Notes: generated by a model from the letters alone, not told the origin. DNA of 64,000 nt from Psychromonas marina (GCF_030161115.1 NZ_BSPQ01000019.1:1-64000); one strand, 5' to 3'. Positions 1 through 10,012 are shown, counted from the stretch's first letter. Numbers and translations are program-made.

Positions 1-223
1 TGTTGTTACCAACACTGCGACTCAATATTACTGACTAAAACTAAGTACCTTTGCAACAAGTGCAATGTACCGTTGTTATTCTGAATTAATGAATTAATTC
101 GTGTGTCATTGATATTGATTCTTTTTGTCCCCTCTTACAAGTAAGGAGGACTTTTTTGAAATCTACTACCAATGCTCACACAGATTGTTTGATTAAATTG
201 TTAAAGAGCGAGCCTTTCGGCGA
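1..223 (-). ncRNA. 5' leader of an rRNA operon transcribed leftward; the 16S gene lies outside the window
   Basis: Read on the minus strand, the segment after the promoters carries the conserved order seen in enterobacterial and marine gammaproteobacterial rrn leaders: a short GC hairpin, a boxA-like CTCTTTAACAATTT, then AATCAAACAATCTGTGTGAG, followed by about 180 nt of leader. The 16S 5' end is not reached, so the gene itself lies beyond base 1. The assignment rests on recognising this leader together with the tandem promoters just upstream. Confidence 0.82.
194..210 (-). promoter_or_regulatory. rrn boxA antitermination site
   Basis: The minus strand reads CGCTCTTTAACAATTTA, almost identical to E. 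coli rrn boxA (TGCTCTTTAACAATTTA). In the family this RNA site binds NusB-S10 and loads the rRNA antitermination complex. Its place between promoter P2 and the presumed 16S start fits that role. Confidence 0.8.
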
Positions 224-258
224 GGTGCGTATAATACGCTACCTGTGAACCTTGTCAA
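224..258 (-). promoter_or_regulatory. rrn promoter P2
   Basis: On the minus strand there is a perfect -35 TTGACA (253-258), a 16-bp spacer and a -10 TATTAT (231-236). A GC-rich discriminator (ACGCACC) follows, which is typical of stringently controlled stable-RNA promoters. It points left, away from rapA. Confidence 0.8.
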
Positions 259-348
259 CACCTTATTTTAAATAAGATTTTCGACTCAAACTCTAGGAGT
301 TTGTTGGTTCCGACTAGGTTAGTGGCTTGCGCCTCAGTCCTTGTCTGT

Positions 349-383
349 GCGGCGTATTATAGGGAGTTGAATTACATTGGCAA
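349..383 (-). promoter_or_regulatory. rrn promoter P1
   Basis: On the minus strand a -35 TTGCCA (378-383), a 16-bp spacer and a perfect -10 TATAAT (356-361) precede a GC-rich discriminator (ACGCCGC). The 40 bp upstream of the -35 (384-425) are AT-rich and could act as an UP element. Spacing to P2 is about 125 bp, as in classical tandem rrn P1-P2 promoters. Confidence 0.78.
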
Positions 384-560
384 GGGTTTATTATCAATTA
401 AAAACTGTTTGCTTATTTAATAAACAAAACCTATTTTTATACATTTATATGCTAGTTTATTTGAGATCAAACTTTATAGTTTTATGATTAGCAAAGCATG
501 TATACATTTAGGTAATATACGCGCCTTGATTTTTCTCCGTTTTATTTTGAGTGGTATTTT

Positions 561-3473
561 ATGACATTTTCTTTGGGTCAACGTTGGATCAGTGATGCAG
601 AATCTGAATTAGGCCTTGGCACTATCGTCGCTATTGAAGGGCGCATGTTAACATTGCTGTTTGCTGCTTCTGGCGAACAACGACTTTATTCAATTGCCGA
701 AGCACCGGTAACACGTGTGCGCTTTAATATAGGTGATGAGATTATTAGTCACGACGAATCTAAAATATTGGTTACCGATATTGATGATGAAGGCGAGCTT
801 ATTACCTATATAGGTACTTCAGTGGCGACAGGTGAACCTGTTCGCTTGAAAGAAACCTTTTTAAATAACTTTATTAAATTTAATAAGCCGCAAGATAAAC
901 TATTTGCAGGTCAAATCGATAAATTTGATCGCTTTGGCTTACGTTATAAAGCGCTGACCAACCAACACACTCAACAAAAATCAAACCTTCGTGGCTTACT
1001 AGGCCCTCGTGTCGATCTTATCCCTCACCAATTTTACATTGCTGAAGAAGTTGGCCAACGTCATGCGCCACGTATTTTATTAGCCGATGAAGTAGGTTTG
1101 GGTAAAACTATCGAAGCAGGTCTTATCATCCACCAGCAAATTATTACTGGTCGTGCTAAACGTGTATTGATCGTGTTACCAGAAAACCTGCAACATCAAT
1201 GGTTAGTTGAGATGATGCGTCGCTTCAATCTGCATTTCAGTATTTTTGACGATAGCCGTTGTAGTGAGGCTTATGCAGATGCGGTTAATCCTTTTGATAC
1301 TGAACAGTTAGTCTTATGTAGCATCAACTTATTGCGTAAGAAAGTTCATTTTGAAAACGCATTAGAGGCAGAATGGGATCTGCTTATTGTTGATGAAGCA
1401 CATCACCTGATTTGGGATAAAGAAAAACCAAGCCGTGAATACCAAGTTATTGAAGCATTAGCGCAAGAAACACCTGGAGTTCTGTTATTAACAGCGACAC
1501 CAGACCAATTAGGTCACGAAAGTCATTTTGCACGTTTACGCCTGTTAGACCCAAATCGTTTCTATGACTACCAAAAATTTGTCGATGAAGAGCTAGGTTA
1601 TAAACCTGTCGTTGATGCCGTAAATCAATTATTAGATAACCAACCACTGTCTAATGAAGCACAAAATAGTATTACCGACTTACTTAGTGAACGAGATATT
1701 CAACCACTACTGAAAGTTATCGAAGATCTGCCGCCTGGTGATAGTGAACGTTCACAAGCAGAGCGCGAATTGATCAGTAATTTATTAGATAGACACGGTA
1801 CTGGTCGTTTATTGTTTCGTAATACACGTTCTGCAATTAAAGGTTTTCCAAAGCGTATCCTAAAATCGATCGCCCTACCGCTGCCTGAACAGTATAAAAC
1901 AGCAATGAAAGTATCTAAAATGCTGCCTTCTGGAACGATCGAAGAGCAAGCTTTTAGTGCACTTTACCCGGAACAGATGTATCAAACCTTTGAGGGTGGT
2001 ACAAGCAATTCATGGTGTGCTTTTGATCCTCGTATCAGTTGGTTAATTGATCTCATTCAACAAAATAAAGATGAGAAAATATTAATCATTGCTGCACAGG
2101 CTGAAACAGCTTTAGCATTAGAAGAAGCATTACGTACGCGTGAAGCGATAAAAGCAGCGGTTTTCCATGAAGGGCTATCTTTGGTTGAGCGTGATAAAGC
2201 TGCAGCTTATTTCGCACAGGTAGAAAATGGCGCTCAAGTGATGCTATGTTCAGAAATTGGCTCTGAAGGTCGCAATTTCCAATTTGCACACCATTTAGTG
2301 CTATTTGATCTGCCTATTAACCCTGACCTGTTAGAGCAACGCATCGGACGATTAGATCGCATCGGCCAACGTTGTGACATCCAAATTTATACGCCTTACC
2401 TAAAAGACACTGCACAGGAGCATTTGCAGCAATGGTATGAGAATGGTTTATCCGCTTTCACCCAAACAACACCAACAGGACATACTATTTATGAATTAGT
2501 AAAAAATGACCTGATTAACCTACTTGCAACAGGTGAAAATAATAACGGTGAATTTGATAAATTAATTCAAATAACGAGTTCAGAGAACAGCAAGCTAAAA
2601 GCACAACTTGAACAGGGTCGTGACCGTTTACTTGAAATAAACTCCAGTGGAGTCTTACATGAGAGTAATCTGTTGGATGATATTACTGAAATAGATCAAC
2701 TACCTGATTTCACTACTTTTGCCCTACAGTTATTTGATGTTGTCGGTGTTCAACAGGAAGATCAAAGTGAGCACTGTTTAGTCTTGCGTCCTACTGATCA
2801 TATGTTAACCAGTGATTTTCCGGGCTTACCAGAAGAAGGCGCAACGGTTACCTTTAATCGCCAAACTGCATTAAGTCGTGATGATGTTCATTACCTGAGT
2901 TGGGAACACCCAATGATAACAGGTGGTATGGAGATGATTTTAAGCAGTGATACAGGCACAACCTCTGTTGCTATTCTTAAAAATAACTCATTACCACCCG
3001 CATCTACTTTCTTAGAGTTAATCTATGTAGTCGAAGCGATTAATACGGATAATGCGCAACTGAGTCGCTTTTTGCCAACCACCCCAATCCGCCTATTGTT
3101 AGATAAGAACGGTAAAAACTTAGGTAAAAATGTCACCTTTGATAGCTTTGAACGTCAACTAAGTCCTGTTAATCGTCATATTAGCCGTAAAATAGCCAAT
3201 ACATCACAACCGTTAATTCATCAGTTAATTAAAGATGCATTACCAACGGCACAAACCTTGATGGCTGATATTTTATTAGACGCTAAAACGAATATGCAAC
3301 AGACACTGCAAGGTGAGCGCGATAGGCTACAAGCACTGCAAGCGGTTAACCCTAATATTCGAGAAGATGAGGTACAATTTATTCGTGACCAACAAACTAA
3401 CTTCGAACAGATATTAGATCAAACCCAGCTAAAACTAGATTCATTACGCTTTATTGTTTCTACACAAGCATAA
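561..3473 (+). CDS. rapA: RNA polymerase-associated ATPase RapA (HepA)
   Basis: RapA is a Swi2/Snf2-type ATPase that binds RNA polymerase and promotes its recycling after termination. At 970 aa it matches the E. coli protein (968 aa). Visible motifs are a Walker A DEVGLGKTIEAG near residue 175, the DEAH box (VDEAHH) near 278, and helicase motif VI RIGRLDRIGQ near 594. N-terminal Tudor-like domains and a long C-terminal region without motifs match the family. The ATG follows a weak GAGTGG ribosome site. It is head to head with an rRNA promoter, and rluA follows 87 bp downstream as in E. coli. Confidence 0.96.
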   Translation: MTFSLGQRWISDAESELGLGTIVAIEGRMLTLLFAASGEQRLYSIAEAPVTRVRFNIGDEIISHDESKILVTDIDDEGELITYIGTSVATGEPVRLKETFLNNFIKFNKPQDKLFAGQIDKFDRFGLRYKALTNQHTQQKSNLRGLLGPRVDLIPHQFYIAEEVGQRHAPRILLADEVGLGKTIEAGLIIHQQIITGRAKRVLIVLPENLQHQWLVEMMRRFNLHFSIFDDSRCSEAYADAVNPFDTEQLVLCSINLLRKKVHFENALEAEWDLLIVDEAHHLIWDKEKPSREYQVIEALAQETPGVLLLTATPDQLGHESHFARLRLLDPNRFYDYQKFVDEELGYKPVVDAVNQLLDNQPLSNEAQNSITDLLSERDIQPLLKVIEDLPPGDSERSQAERELISNLLDRHGTGRLLFRNTRSAIKGFPKRILKSIALPLPEQYKTAMKVSKMLPSGTIEEQAFSALYPEQMYQTFEGGTSNSWCAFDPRISWLIDLIQQNKDEKILIIAAQAETALALEEALRTREAIKAAVFHEGLSLVERDKAAAYFAQVENGAQVMLCSEIGSEGRNFQFAHHLVLFDLPINPDLLEQRIGRLDRIGQRCDIQIYTPYLKDTAQEHLQQWYENGLSAFTQTTPTGHTIYELVKNDLINLLATGENNNGEFDKLIQITSSENSKLKAQLEQGRDRLLEINSSGVLHESNLLDDITEIDQLPDFTTFALQLFDVVGVQQEDQSEHCLVLRPTDHMLTSDFPGLPEEGATVTFNRQTALSRDDVHYLSWEHPMITGGMEMILSSDTGTTSVAILKNNSLPPASTFLELIYVVEAINTDNAQLSRFLPTTPIRLLLDKNGKNLGKNVTFDSFERQLSPVNRHISRKIANTSQPLIHQLIKDALPTAQTLMADILLDAKTNMQQTLQGERDRLQALQAVNPNIREDEVQFIRDQQTNFEQILDQTQLKLDSLRFIVSTQA

Positions 3474-3484
3474 ACTAAAGCTGT

Positions 3485-3516
3485 AAGCTGACGGCTAATG
3501 CTGTCAGCTTTATCTT
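3485..3516 (+). terminator. Stem-loop between rapA and rluA
   Basis: AAGCTGACGGC, loop TAAT, GCTGTCAGCTT forms an 11-bp stem with one G-U pair, starting 11 nt after the rapA stop. The T-run after it is interrupted (TTATCTT), so it may be an attenuating hairpin and not a full terminator. Confidence 0.5.
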
Positions 3517-3559
3517 ACTAGATAGCTTTCTACCTTCCAGTCTTTGAGCGAACACTACT

Positions 3560-4234
3560 ATGCCACATTTTGTTTATAATCCTCCGCAAAAGCCTTACCT
3601 CGACATCCTTTATCAAGATGAAGATATTGTTGTATTAAACAAACCTGCGGGCTTATTAAGTGTGCCAGGTCGTGAAAAGAAGCATTCCGATAGTTTGGCA
3701 CTACGTATTTTACGTATTTGGCCAACTGCCTGTGTTGTACATCGATTAGACCTTGCTACTTCAGGACTGATTGTTTTAGCAATGCGAAAATCAGCACAAA
3801 GCCATATCGGCCGACAATTTCAGCAAAAAGTGATTGATAAGACTTACTATGCACGTGTTGAAGGTATCATTGAGCAAGACAGTGGTTTAGTAGATCTACC
3901 GATTCGATGTGATTGGGAAAACCGCCCTCGCCAAATTGTTGATTTTGAACAGGGTAAAAGCTCGCAAACCGAATGGAAAGTAATCAAACGTGAAAAACAA
4001 ACAACGGTTGTTGAGTTAACCCCTTTAACGGGCCGAACACATCAACTGCGAGTACATATGCAACAAATAGGTCACCCTATTGTAGGCGATGATTTTTATG
4101 CCAGTGAATTTGGTAAGAAATTTTCACCACAGCGATTAGCACTTCATGCGGGTAGCATTACATTGACCCACCCCACTACAGAGCAGCGCGTCACCTTTAA
4201 TTGCCCACCAACATTTACCCCATGTAACCTATGA
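3560..4234 (+). CDS. rluA: Dual-specificity pseudouridine synthase RluA
   Basis: RluA converts uridine to pseudouridine in 23S rRNA (U746 in E. coli) and in the anticodon loop of several tRNAs (U32). The 224-aa protein has the family signature HRLDLATSGL near residue 68, with the catalytic aspartate, and a C-terminal TGRTHQLRVH motif. There is no S4 domain, which separates it from RluC and RluD. Length and position directly after rapA match E. coli (219 aa). Confidence 0.94.
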   Translation: MPHFVYNPPQKPYLDILYQDEDIVVLNKPAGLLSVPGREKKHSDSLALRILRIWPTACVVHRLDLATSGLIVLAMRKSAQSHIGRQFQQKVIDKTYYARVEGIIEQDSGLVDLPIRCDWENRPRQIVDFEQGKSSQTEWKVIKREKQTTVVELTPLTGRTHQLRVHMQQIGHPIVGDDFYASEFGKKFSPQRLALHAGSITLTHPTTEQRVTFNCPPTFTPCNL

Positions 4235-4592
4235 ATTTTAGATACATAGATAACAGGTAATTTCTTTCAAAGGTGTAAATTTATTCCATTAAAACCAGTA
4301 TTTAACAATTTGTTAACATCATATTGCATTTTATTATATAAAATAACGTTATTATTGCTAAATCAGCCCTTTTATAAACTTAAAAAGCTAGCCTAAATCA
4401 CAATTTTTAACTAAGATTTAACCCTCGATTTTATGTTGTAATAAAACAACCAAATCGAGAAAATATATTTTATATATACGTCACAATTGGCAATACAAAA
4501 GGAAAGTAATGTTGATTTTTTTCCTTTTGTAAATTGTACGTAAATCGACATTCATCTATTCATTAATAACCACAAGCGATCACGGACTTACT
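4235..4592. other. Non-coding gap upstream of pntAB, with a long inverted repeat
   Basis: This is 358 bp of AT-rich sequence without a plausible gene. The final part holds an imperfect inverted repeat: arms at about 4474-4505 and 4520-4546 include the perfect pair TACAAAAGGAAA/TTTCCTTTTGTA (4494-4505/4520-4531) and outer ACAATT/AATTGT and ACGT blocks. It lies about 50-120 bp before the pntA start, so an operator or 5' leader hairpin is plausible. No transcription factor is identified. Confidence 0.55.
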
Positions 4593-6137
4593 ATGCAAAT
4601 AGGTATACCTAGAGAGATCCAAGAAAATGAAAACCGCGTAGCAGCAACCCCTAAAACGGTTGAGCTATTGATTAAACAAGGTTTTACTTTTCTTGTAGAA
4701 ACAAACGCCGGGGCTAACGCTAGCTTTTCGGACCAACTTTTCAGCGAAGCGGGTGCAGAAATTAGCACTACAGCAAGTGACGTTTTAGCATCGGACATTA
4801 TCTTTAAAGTAAATGCACCGACCCCAGCTGAAATCGAGCAAATTAAAGAAGGTGCAACGCTAGTTAGTTTTATCTGGCCAGCACAAAACCCTGAATTGCT
4901 TACACTACTTGAAGCTAAAAATATCAGCGTTATTGCAATGGACAGCGTGCCACGTACTTCACGTGCACAAGCACTTGATGCACTTAGCTCAATGGCAAAC
5001 ATTGCAGGTTACCGTGCGGTAATCGAATCAGCTAATCAGTTTGGTCGTTTCTTTACCGGTCAAATTACAGCTGCAGGTAAAGTGCCACCAGCAAAAGTAC
5101 TAATTATTGGTGCAGGTGTTGCCGGTCTTGCTGCACTGGGTGCTGCAGGTAGCCTTGGTGCGATTGTTCGTGCATTCGACACTCGCCCAGAAGTAAAAGA
5201 GCAAGTTGAGAGTATGGGCGCTGAATTCTTGGAAGTTAATTACCAAGATGAAGAAGAAGTAAGCTCTGACGGTTATGCTAAAACAATGAGTAAAGGCTAC
5301 CAAGAAGCGCAAGCTGCAATGATGGCTGAACAAGCAAAAGAAGTGGATATCATCATCACTACTGCACTTATTCCTGGTAAACCAGCACCAAAATTAATCT
5401 CTGAAGAGATGATTAAATCAATGAAAGCGGGTAGCGTAATTGTTGATTTAGCAGCGGCTGCTGGCGGTAACGCAGCACTCACGGTTAAAGATCAAGTGTT
5501 CACTACTGAAAATGGCGTTAAGATTATTGGTTACACTGACTTACCAAGTCGTTTACCAACTCAATCAAGCCAACTGTATGCAACAAACCTAGTTAACTTA
5601 ATGAAGCTACTTTGTAAAAACAAAGACGGCCAAATTGACATCGATTTTGAAGATGAAGTTATCCGTGGTGCAACGGTTGTTAAAGAAGGCGAAATTTCTT
5701 GGCCACCACCAGCAATCAACGTAAGTGCTGCACCTGCGCCAAAAGCTGAAGAAGTTAAAGAAGCCGTTGTTGTTGAAGAAAAAGCACCCAACAAATGGAT
5801 TAAACCTGTTTCAGCTGTCGTAGCTGCAGGCCTATTTGGTTGGTTAGCAGCCGTTGCTCCAGCTGACTTCTTAGCACACTTCACAGTATTCATGCTTGCA
5901 TGTATCGTAGGTTACGGCGTAGTTTGGAATGTTGCGCATTCACTACATACACCGCTTATGAGTGTAACCAATGCTATCAGTGGCATCATCATCATCGGTG
6001 CATTATTACAAGTGGGTAGCGATAACGTTGTTGTTACCGTGTTATCTACGATTGCAATCTTAATTGCAACGATCAACATCGTGGGCGGTTTTACCGTGAC
6101 ACACCGTATGTTGAAAATGTTCCAGAAGGATAAATAA
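4593..6137 (+). CDS. pntA: NAD(P) transhydrogenase subunit alpha PntA
   Basis: PntA, with PntB, forms the inner-membrane transhydrogenase that couples proton entry to hydride transfer from NADH to NADP+. The 514 aa match E. coli (510 aa). It starts with the typical MQIGIPRE, has an alanine dehydrogenase-like NAD-binding core with [18 protein letters not shown] near residue 172, and an Ala/Pro/Glu-rich linker near 375-400. The C-terminal third holds hydrophobic segments. pntB begins 2 bp after the stop, so the pair is co-transcribed. Confidence 0.96.
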   Translation: MQIGIPREIQENENRVAATPKTVELLIKQGFTFLVETNAGANASFSDQLFSEAGAEISTTASDVLASDIIFKVNAPTPAEIEQIKEGATLVSFIWPAQNPELLTLLEAKNISVIAMDSVPRTSRAQALDALSSMANIAGYRAVIESANQFGRFFTGQITAAGKVPPAKVLIIGAGVAGLAALGAAGSLGAIVRAFDTRPEVKEQVESMGAEFLEVNYQDEEEVSSDGYAKTMSKGYQEAQAAMMAEQAKEVDIIITTALIPGKPAPKLISEEMIKSMKAGSVIVDLAAAAGGNAALTVKDQVFTTENGVKIIGYTDLPSRLPTQSSQLYATNLVNLMKLLCKNKDGQIDIDFEDEVIRGATVVKEGEISWPPPAINVSAAPAPKAEEVKEAVVVEEKAPNKWIKPVSAVVAAGLFGWLAAVAPADFLAHFTVFMLACIVGYGVVWNVAHSLHTPLMSVTNAISGIIIIGALLQVGSDNVVVTVLSTIAILIATINIVGGFTVTHRMLKMFQKDK

Positions 6138-6139
6138 TA

Positions 6140-7513
6140 ATGTCTCAAGGATTAATTACAGCAGCATATATCATCGCTGCAATGTTATTCATCGCTAGCC
6201 TTAACGGCTTAAGCAGTCAAGAAAGTGCTCGTAAGGGTAACTTATTTGGCATCATCGGTATGATCATTGCTGTTATCGCAACGATCGCAAGTGCACAAGT
6301 ATCTGGCATGGGTTACATCACTATCGCTATGGCGGTAGGTGCAGCTATCGGTGTACGTTTAGCACTTAAAGTTGAAATGACGTCAATGCCTGAGCTAATC
6401 GCGATTCTTCACAGTTTCGTTGGTCTAGCAGCTGCATTTATCGGTTTCAATTCATACCTAGATCACGGTGTGTTATTGGGCGCAGCTAAAACGATTCATG
6501 ATGTAGAAGTATTCCTAGGTATCTTCATTGGTGCGGTTACTTTCACAGGCTCTATCGTTGCCTTTGGTAAGCTAAGTGGCAAAGTAAGCAGCTCAGCATT
6601 ATCACTACCGGGTAAAAACTGGATCAACATTGCAGCGGTTACCTCATCTGCATTCTTACTGGTTGCATTCGTAAGTGGCGACATCGGTATCACAGCACTT
6701 ATCATTATGACGATCATTGCATTAGCATTTGGTTGGCATTTAGTGGCTTCTATTGGTGGTGCAGATATGCCAGTAGTAGTATCAATGCTTAACTCATACT
6801 CAGGTTGGGCTGCGGCTGCAACAGGTTTCATGCTAGCAAATGATCTACTTATCATCACAGGTGCATTAGTAGGTTCAAGTGGTGCGATTCTTTCATACAT
6901 CATGTGTAAAGCGATGAACCGTTCGTTCATCAGTGTAATCTTAGGTGGCTTCGGTAACGAAGATACCTCTGGCGCTGTAGACAAAGAATACGGTGAGCAC
7001 ACTGAAACTAACGCAGCAGAAGTTGCAGAAGCACTGAAAGCAGCGAAAAACGTTGTTATCGTACCTGGTTACGGTATGGCGGTTGCACAAGCACAATACC
7101 CTGTTGCTGAAATAACTAAACGTCTTCGTGAGAAAGGCAAAAACGTACGTTTTGGTATTCACCCAGTTGCGGGTCGTCTACCTGGTCACATGAACGTATT
7201 ACTTGCTGAAGCAAAAGTACCTTATGACATCGTATTAGAGATGGATGAAATCAACGATGATTTCCCTGAAACTGATGTGGTATTAGTTATTGGTGCAAAT
7301 GACACAGTAAACCCAGCAGCAAACGAACCAGGCACACCGATTTCAGGTATGCCAGTATTAAGCGTTTGGGAAGCTGAGAAAGTCGTTGTATTTAAACGTT
7401 CAATGGGTGCTGGTTACGCTGGCGTACAGAATCCATTGTTCTTCAATGAAAACTCTGACATGTTATTAGGCGATGCGAAAGCGTCAGTTGATGCGATTCT
7501 ACAGAATCTATAA
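6140..7513 (+). CDS. pntB: NAD(P) transhydrogenase subunit beta PntB
   Basis: PntB is the second subunit of the proton-translocating transhydrogenase. Its N-terminal half is a run of about eight or nine hydrophobic segments (domain II). The C-terminal part, from about residue 285, is the NADP(H)-binding domain III, with [14 protein letters not shown] and the later [14 protein letters not shown] motif. The 457 aa compare with 462 in E. coli. The gene is closed by a strong terminator about 20 bp downstream. Confidence 0.96.
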   Translation: MSQGLITAAYIIAAMLFIASLNGLSSQESARKGNLFGIIGMIIAVIATIASAQVSGMGYITIAMAVGAAIGVRLALKVEMTSMPELIAILHSFVGLAAAFIGFNSYLDHGVLLGAAKTIHDVEVFLGIFIGAVTFTGSIVAFGKLSGKVSSSALSLPGKNWINIAAVTSSAFLLVAFVSGDIGITALIIMTIIALAFGWHLVASIGGADMPVVVSMLNSYSGWAAAATGFMLANDLLIITGALVGSSGAILSYIMCKAMNRSFISVILGGFGNEDTSGAVDKEYGEHTETNAAEVAEALKAAKNVVIVPGYGMAVAQAQYPVAEITKRLREKGKNVRFGIHPVAGRLPGHMNVLLAEAKVPYDIVLEMDEINDDFPETDVVLVIGANDTVNPAANEPGTPISGMPVLSVWEAEKVVVFKRSMGAGYAGVQNPLFFNENSDMLLGDAKASVDAILQNL

Positions 7514-7532
7514 TCAGCAAACTTAATCATTT

Positions 7533-7563
7533 AAAAAGCCGAATCATTTGATTCGGCTTTTTT
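7533..7563 (+). terminator. Rho-independent terminator of pntAB
   Basis: AAAAAGCCGAATCA and TGATTCGGCTTTTTT form a perfect stem with a 2-3 nt loop, followed by a T-run. It begins 20 bp after the pntB stop. Confidence 0.93.
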
Positions 7564-7854
7564 ATTACCTCTGCATTAATAGCATTGCGCATAATGCCTA
7601 GTAAAGTCATATCAATCTGTTTTATCCTCCACTTTAAATCACGTTCGATCCCTCCTAAAAGAAATAATCATTGCACTCATTTTTTGCTAAACCAAGATGA
7701 ACTCTACTACTCTTATCCGATAGGCTAACTCCCTGCAACTCAAACACTCCAACCTTGGTAAAATTTCGATATGGAGAGTTCAGGATAGAGCAGCTCAATA
7801 ATCAACAAGCACCTTAATTAAAGTACCTTGGAAATGGATATCAGGTAACGAAAC
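7564..7854. other. Intergenic region between pntB and the binding-protein gene
   Basis: About 290 bp follow the pntAB terminator without an ORF or a recognisable RNA. The region must contain the promoter of the downstream binding-protein gene, and an AGGTAACG ribosome site lies just before its ATG. I see no convincing operator. Confidence 0.4.
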
Positions 7855-8601
7855 ATGAAATATTCAAAAAACTGGCTTATTACGGCGATTGTATTTATCG
7901 CTTTACCTTTTACACAGACAAGTCCGGCTGAGACGCTTCGGGTTATGCTGCATACAGGTTCCTTTCCCCCCTATTTTTTTGAAGAGGGAGATCAAAGGAC
8001 AGGGACGATTAAAGACATTTTCACTGCTATTAGCCAAGAAACTGGAGACTCTATTGAATATGTTCGAGTTCCTTTTAAGCGGGCACTGCGCCTTTTTGAA
8101 AACGGAGAAATTGATATCGAGCCAATGACAAACCCAATTTGGCGACAGAATTCATCAATACAGAGTGTTTATAGCATTCCATTCACCGCTTCCGAAGATG
8201 TAATTATTTTCCAAGCAGATAAATATATTGCAGTACACTCTGGCGATGACTTATTAGGTAAGCGATTAGGGGTTGTCCAAGGCTACAGTTACCCTGCATA
8301 CCAAGCATACTTTGCCGCTGGGCGAATAAAAGCAGCGCCCTTTCATGACGAAAACAAACTTATTCAGTTATTAATTGCCAAGCGTTTAGACCAAGCCTTA
8401 ATTAATAAAGACTTTGCTCAGTATCAAATAAAAAATGAGAATTTAACCGGGCAACTAAAAATAGGAGAGCCTTACAGTGTGCTGGACATGATGATCCGTT
8501 TTCACCCAAGCAAAGCACATGTATTACCGAGGTTTAATAAAGCCCTTAAAAAGCTTTTGAAAAGCGGCAGTATCAACAACATTTACAACCGTTATCGTTG
8601 A
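7855..8601 (+). CDS. Periplasmic solute-binding protein, family 3 (amino-acid type)
   Basis: This is a 248-aa protein with an N-terminal signal peptide (MKYSKNWLITAIVFIALPFT, cleavage near residue 25) and the family 3 fold. Visible are the opening LRVMLHTGSFPPYFF, a FKRALRLFENGEIDIEP ligand-lobe segment and a central GKRLGVVQGYSYP hinge motif. Family members bind polar amino acids or similar small ligands for ABC import or sensing. No permease or ATPase lies beside it, so the ligand is unknown and it may work with a distant transporter or be a divergent stand-alone sensor-type protein. Confidence 0.8.
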   Translation: MKYSKNWLITAIVFIALPFTQTSPAETLRVMLHTGSFPPYFFEEGDQRTGTIKDIFTAISQETGDSIEYVRVPFKRALRLFENGEIDIEPMTNPIWRQNSSIQSVYSIPFTASEDVIIFQADKYIAVHSGDDLLGKRLGVVQGYSYPAYQAYFAAGRIKAAPFHDENKLIQLLIAKRLDQALINKDFAQYQIKNENLTGQLKIGEPYSVLDMMIRFHPSKAHVLPRFNKALKKLLKSGSINNIYNRYR

Positions 8602-8610
8602 ACAAAAGGC

Positions 8611-8634
8611 AGCCCTTATCAAAAGATAAGAGCT
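8611..8634. terminator. Weak hairpin between convergent genes
   Basis: CTTATC, AAAA, GATAAG with outer AGC/GCT pairs forms a short stem-loop between the convergent binding-protein and exporter genes. There is no good T-run on either strand, so termination here is uncertain. Confidence 0.3.
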
Positions 8635-8650
8635 GTTATCAATAGTTAGA

Positions 8651-9850
8651 TTAAGAAAATTGCTCTTGATGCCAATGCGAAAAACGAGGCATGAGCATCA
8701 TCACCAATAAAACCGATGTTAATCCCCCCATTAAGATGACCACTGCGTAAGGTGCCGTTAACTCTGTTTGTTGAATTAACCCAGCTAACAACGCAGCACC
8801 ACTCATTTGAATACAGCCTAACATTGCCGATGCGGTGCCTGCGCGCTCACCAAAGGCACTCAGAGCCATTGACGTTGCAGGTCCAAGTAATAAAGCAAAA
8901 CCAATACACAACAGCATCATAGGGAGCATAAATGCAAAAGCAGCAGGTAAACCTGATGTCGGTCCGAATTGCTGTACTACAACTTGTAATATCGCTGAGC
9001 TAAGCAGTGTAAATAGCGCAATAATAGCAGTTGGACGATTACCACAGCGCTTAATCACCCAAGGTGCAGCAAATGCTGCAGCAATATTAACCGTCGCATT
9101 TAAACCGAATAACATACTAAAGCTCATTTCTGAAACACCTAAATGGCTAATTAACCAATCAGGTGCATAGGATACATAAGTCAGAATAGAAGCCATACCC
9201 ACCATACAAGCAAGCGCGTAGAACATGAAGTGCGTATCACTTAACACCGGTTTGAAACGATTCCAATGATAAAGGGAACCACTCGTTTGAGTATTGTTAG
9301 GACGCGTTTCTGGCAATCTAAAAGCAACAATCAGTAAAATGATAACGGCAAATAAGGCCATAAATATGAAGGTAGAACGCCAACCAAACTGCAACGCTAA
9401 CATTCCGCCAAATGTAGGTGCTAATGCCGGTATGACACAAATAACACCGTTTAAATAGCTATAATATTTAGCACTATCAGCACTGTTAAAGGTATCTCTT
9501 ACCGCGCTAAAGACCACAATTGAAGTTGCACATGCAGCAATACCTTGCAGTATTCTTGCACCCTGCATAAGTTGGAAATCAGTGGTAAATGCAGCTAATA
9601 AACTACTCGCGATGTATAATACGATACCCGCTAACGCGATTGGACGGCGCCCAAAACGATCTGCTAACGGGCCAATTAATATCTGCCCAACCCCTAACGC
9701 AAACATAAATAAGACTAACGTTGACTGTATGTCACTCGATGAAACATTGAACTCAGTAGCCATCACTGGCATAGAGGGTAAATAGATATCAATAGCGAGG
9801 GGGCTTAATACCACCATCGACATTAATATCGGTAAAATTGTTTTGCGCAT
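8651..9850 (-). CDS. Bcr/CflA-family multidrug efflux MFS transporter
   Basis: This is a major facilitator superfamily exporter of about 399 aa and 12 hydrophobic segments. Bcr/CflA hallmarks are the N-terminal LSPLAIDIYLPSMPVMA and the loop 2-3 motif GPLADRFGRRPIALAG. Relatives export bicyclomycin, chloramphenicol or sulphonamides by proton antiport; the substrate here cannot be read from sequence. I start it at the ATG at 9850 (MRKTILPIL), which has AAGG about 9 bp upstream. A longer frame to 9907 would add 19 residues untypical of the family. It is divergent from a LysR gene that probably regulates it. Confidence 0.88.
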   Translation of the reverse strand: MRKTILPILMSMVVLSPLAIDIYLPSMPVMATEFNVSSSDIQSTLVLFMFALGVGQILIGPLADRFGRRPIALAGIVLYIASSLLAAFTTDFQLMQGARILQGIAACATSIVVFSAVRDTFNSADSAKYYSYLNGVICVIPALAPTFGGMLALQFGWRSTFIFMALFAVIILLIVAFRLPETRPNNTQTSGSLYHWNRFKPVLSDTHFMFYALACMVGMASILTYVSYAPDWLISHLGVSEMSFSMLFGLNATVNIAAAFAAPWVIKRCGNRPTAIIALFTLLSSAILQVVVQQFGPTSGLPAAFAFMLPMMLLCIGFALLLGPATSMALSAFGERAGTASAMLGCIQMSGAALLAGLIQQTELTAPYAVVILMGGLTSVLLVMMLMPRFSHWHQEQFS

Positions 9851-10012
9851 TAGGAGCCTTAAGGGATTTAGTAATGAGTAATGAGTTGTTAGTTGAAAGC
9901 CATTCACTGATAATTTTCAGCGTGCAGTTTACTCAAACAGAGATATGAATCATAATGGCATTTTTTCAGAACTGAATTTCCCTCAGGGAATATCTGTCCA
10001 TTTGGAGCCTCT

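Noticed and set aside
4580-5002. 140-aa frame on the minus strand opposite pntA
   Set aside because: It is antisense to a complete, highly conserved gene, lacks a ribosome site and reads as a mirror of pntA codon bias.
6496-7002. 168-aa frame opposite pntB
   Set aside because: Same reason: it shadows a membrane-protein gene and has no recognisable family features.
8820-9800. Plus-strand frames inside the MFS exporter gene
   Set aside because: They are antisense shadows without ribosome sites or domains.
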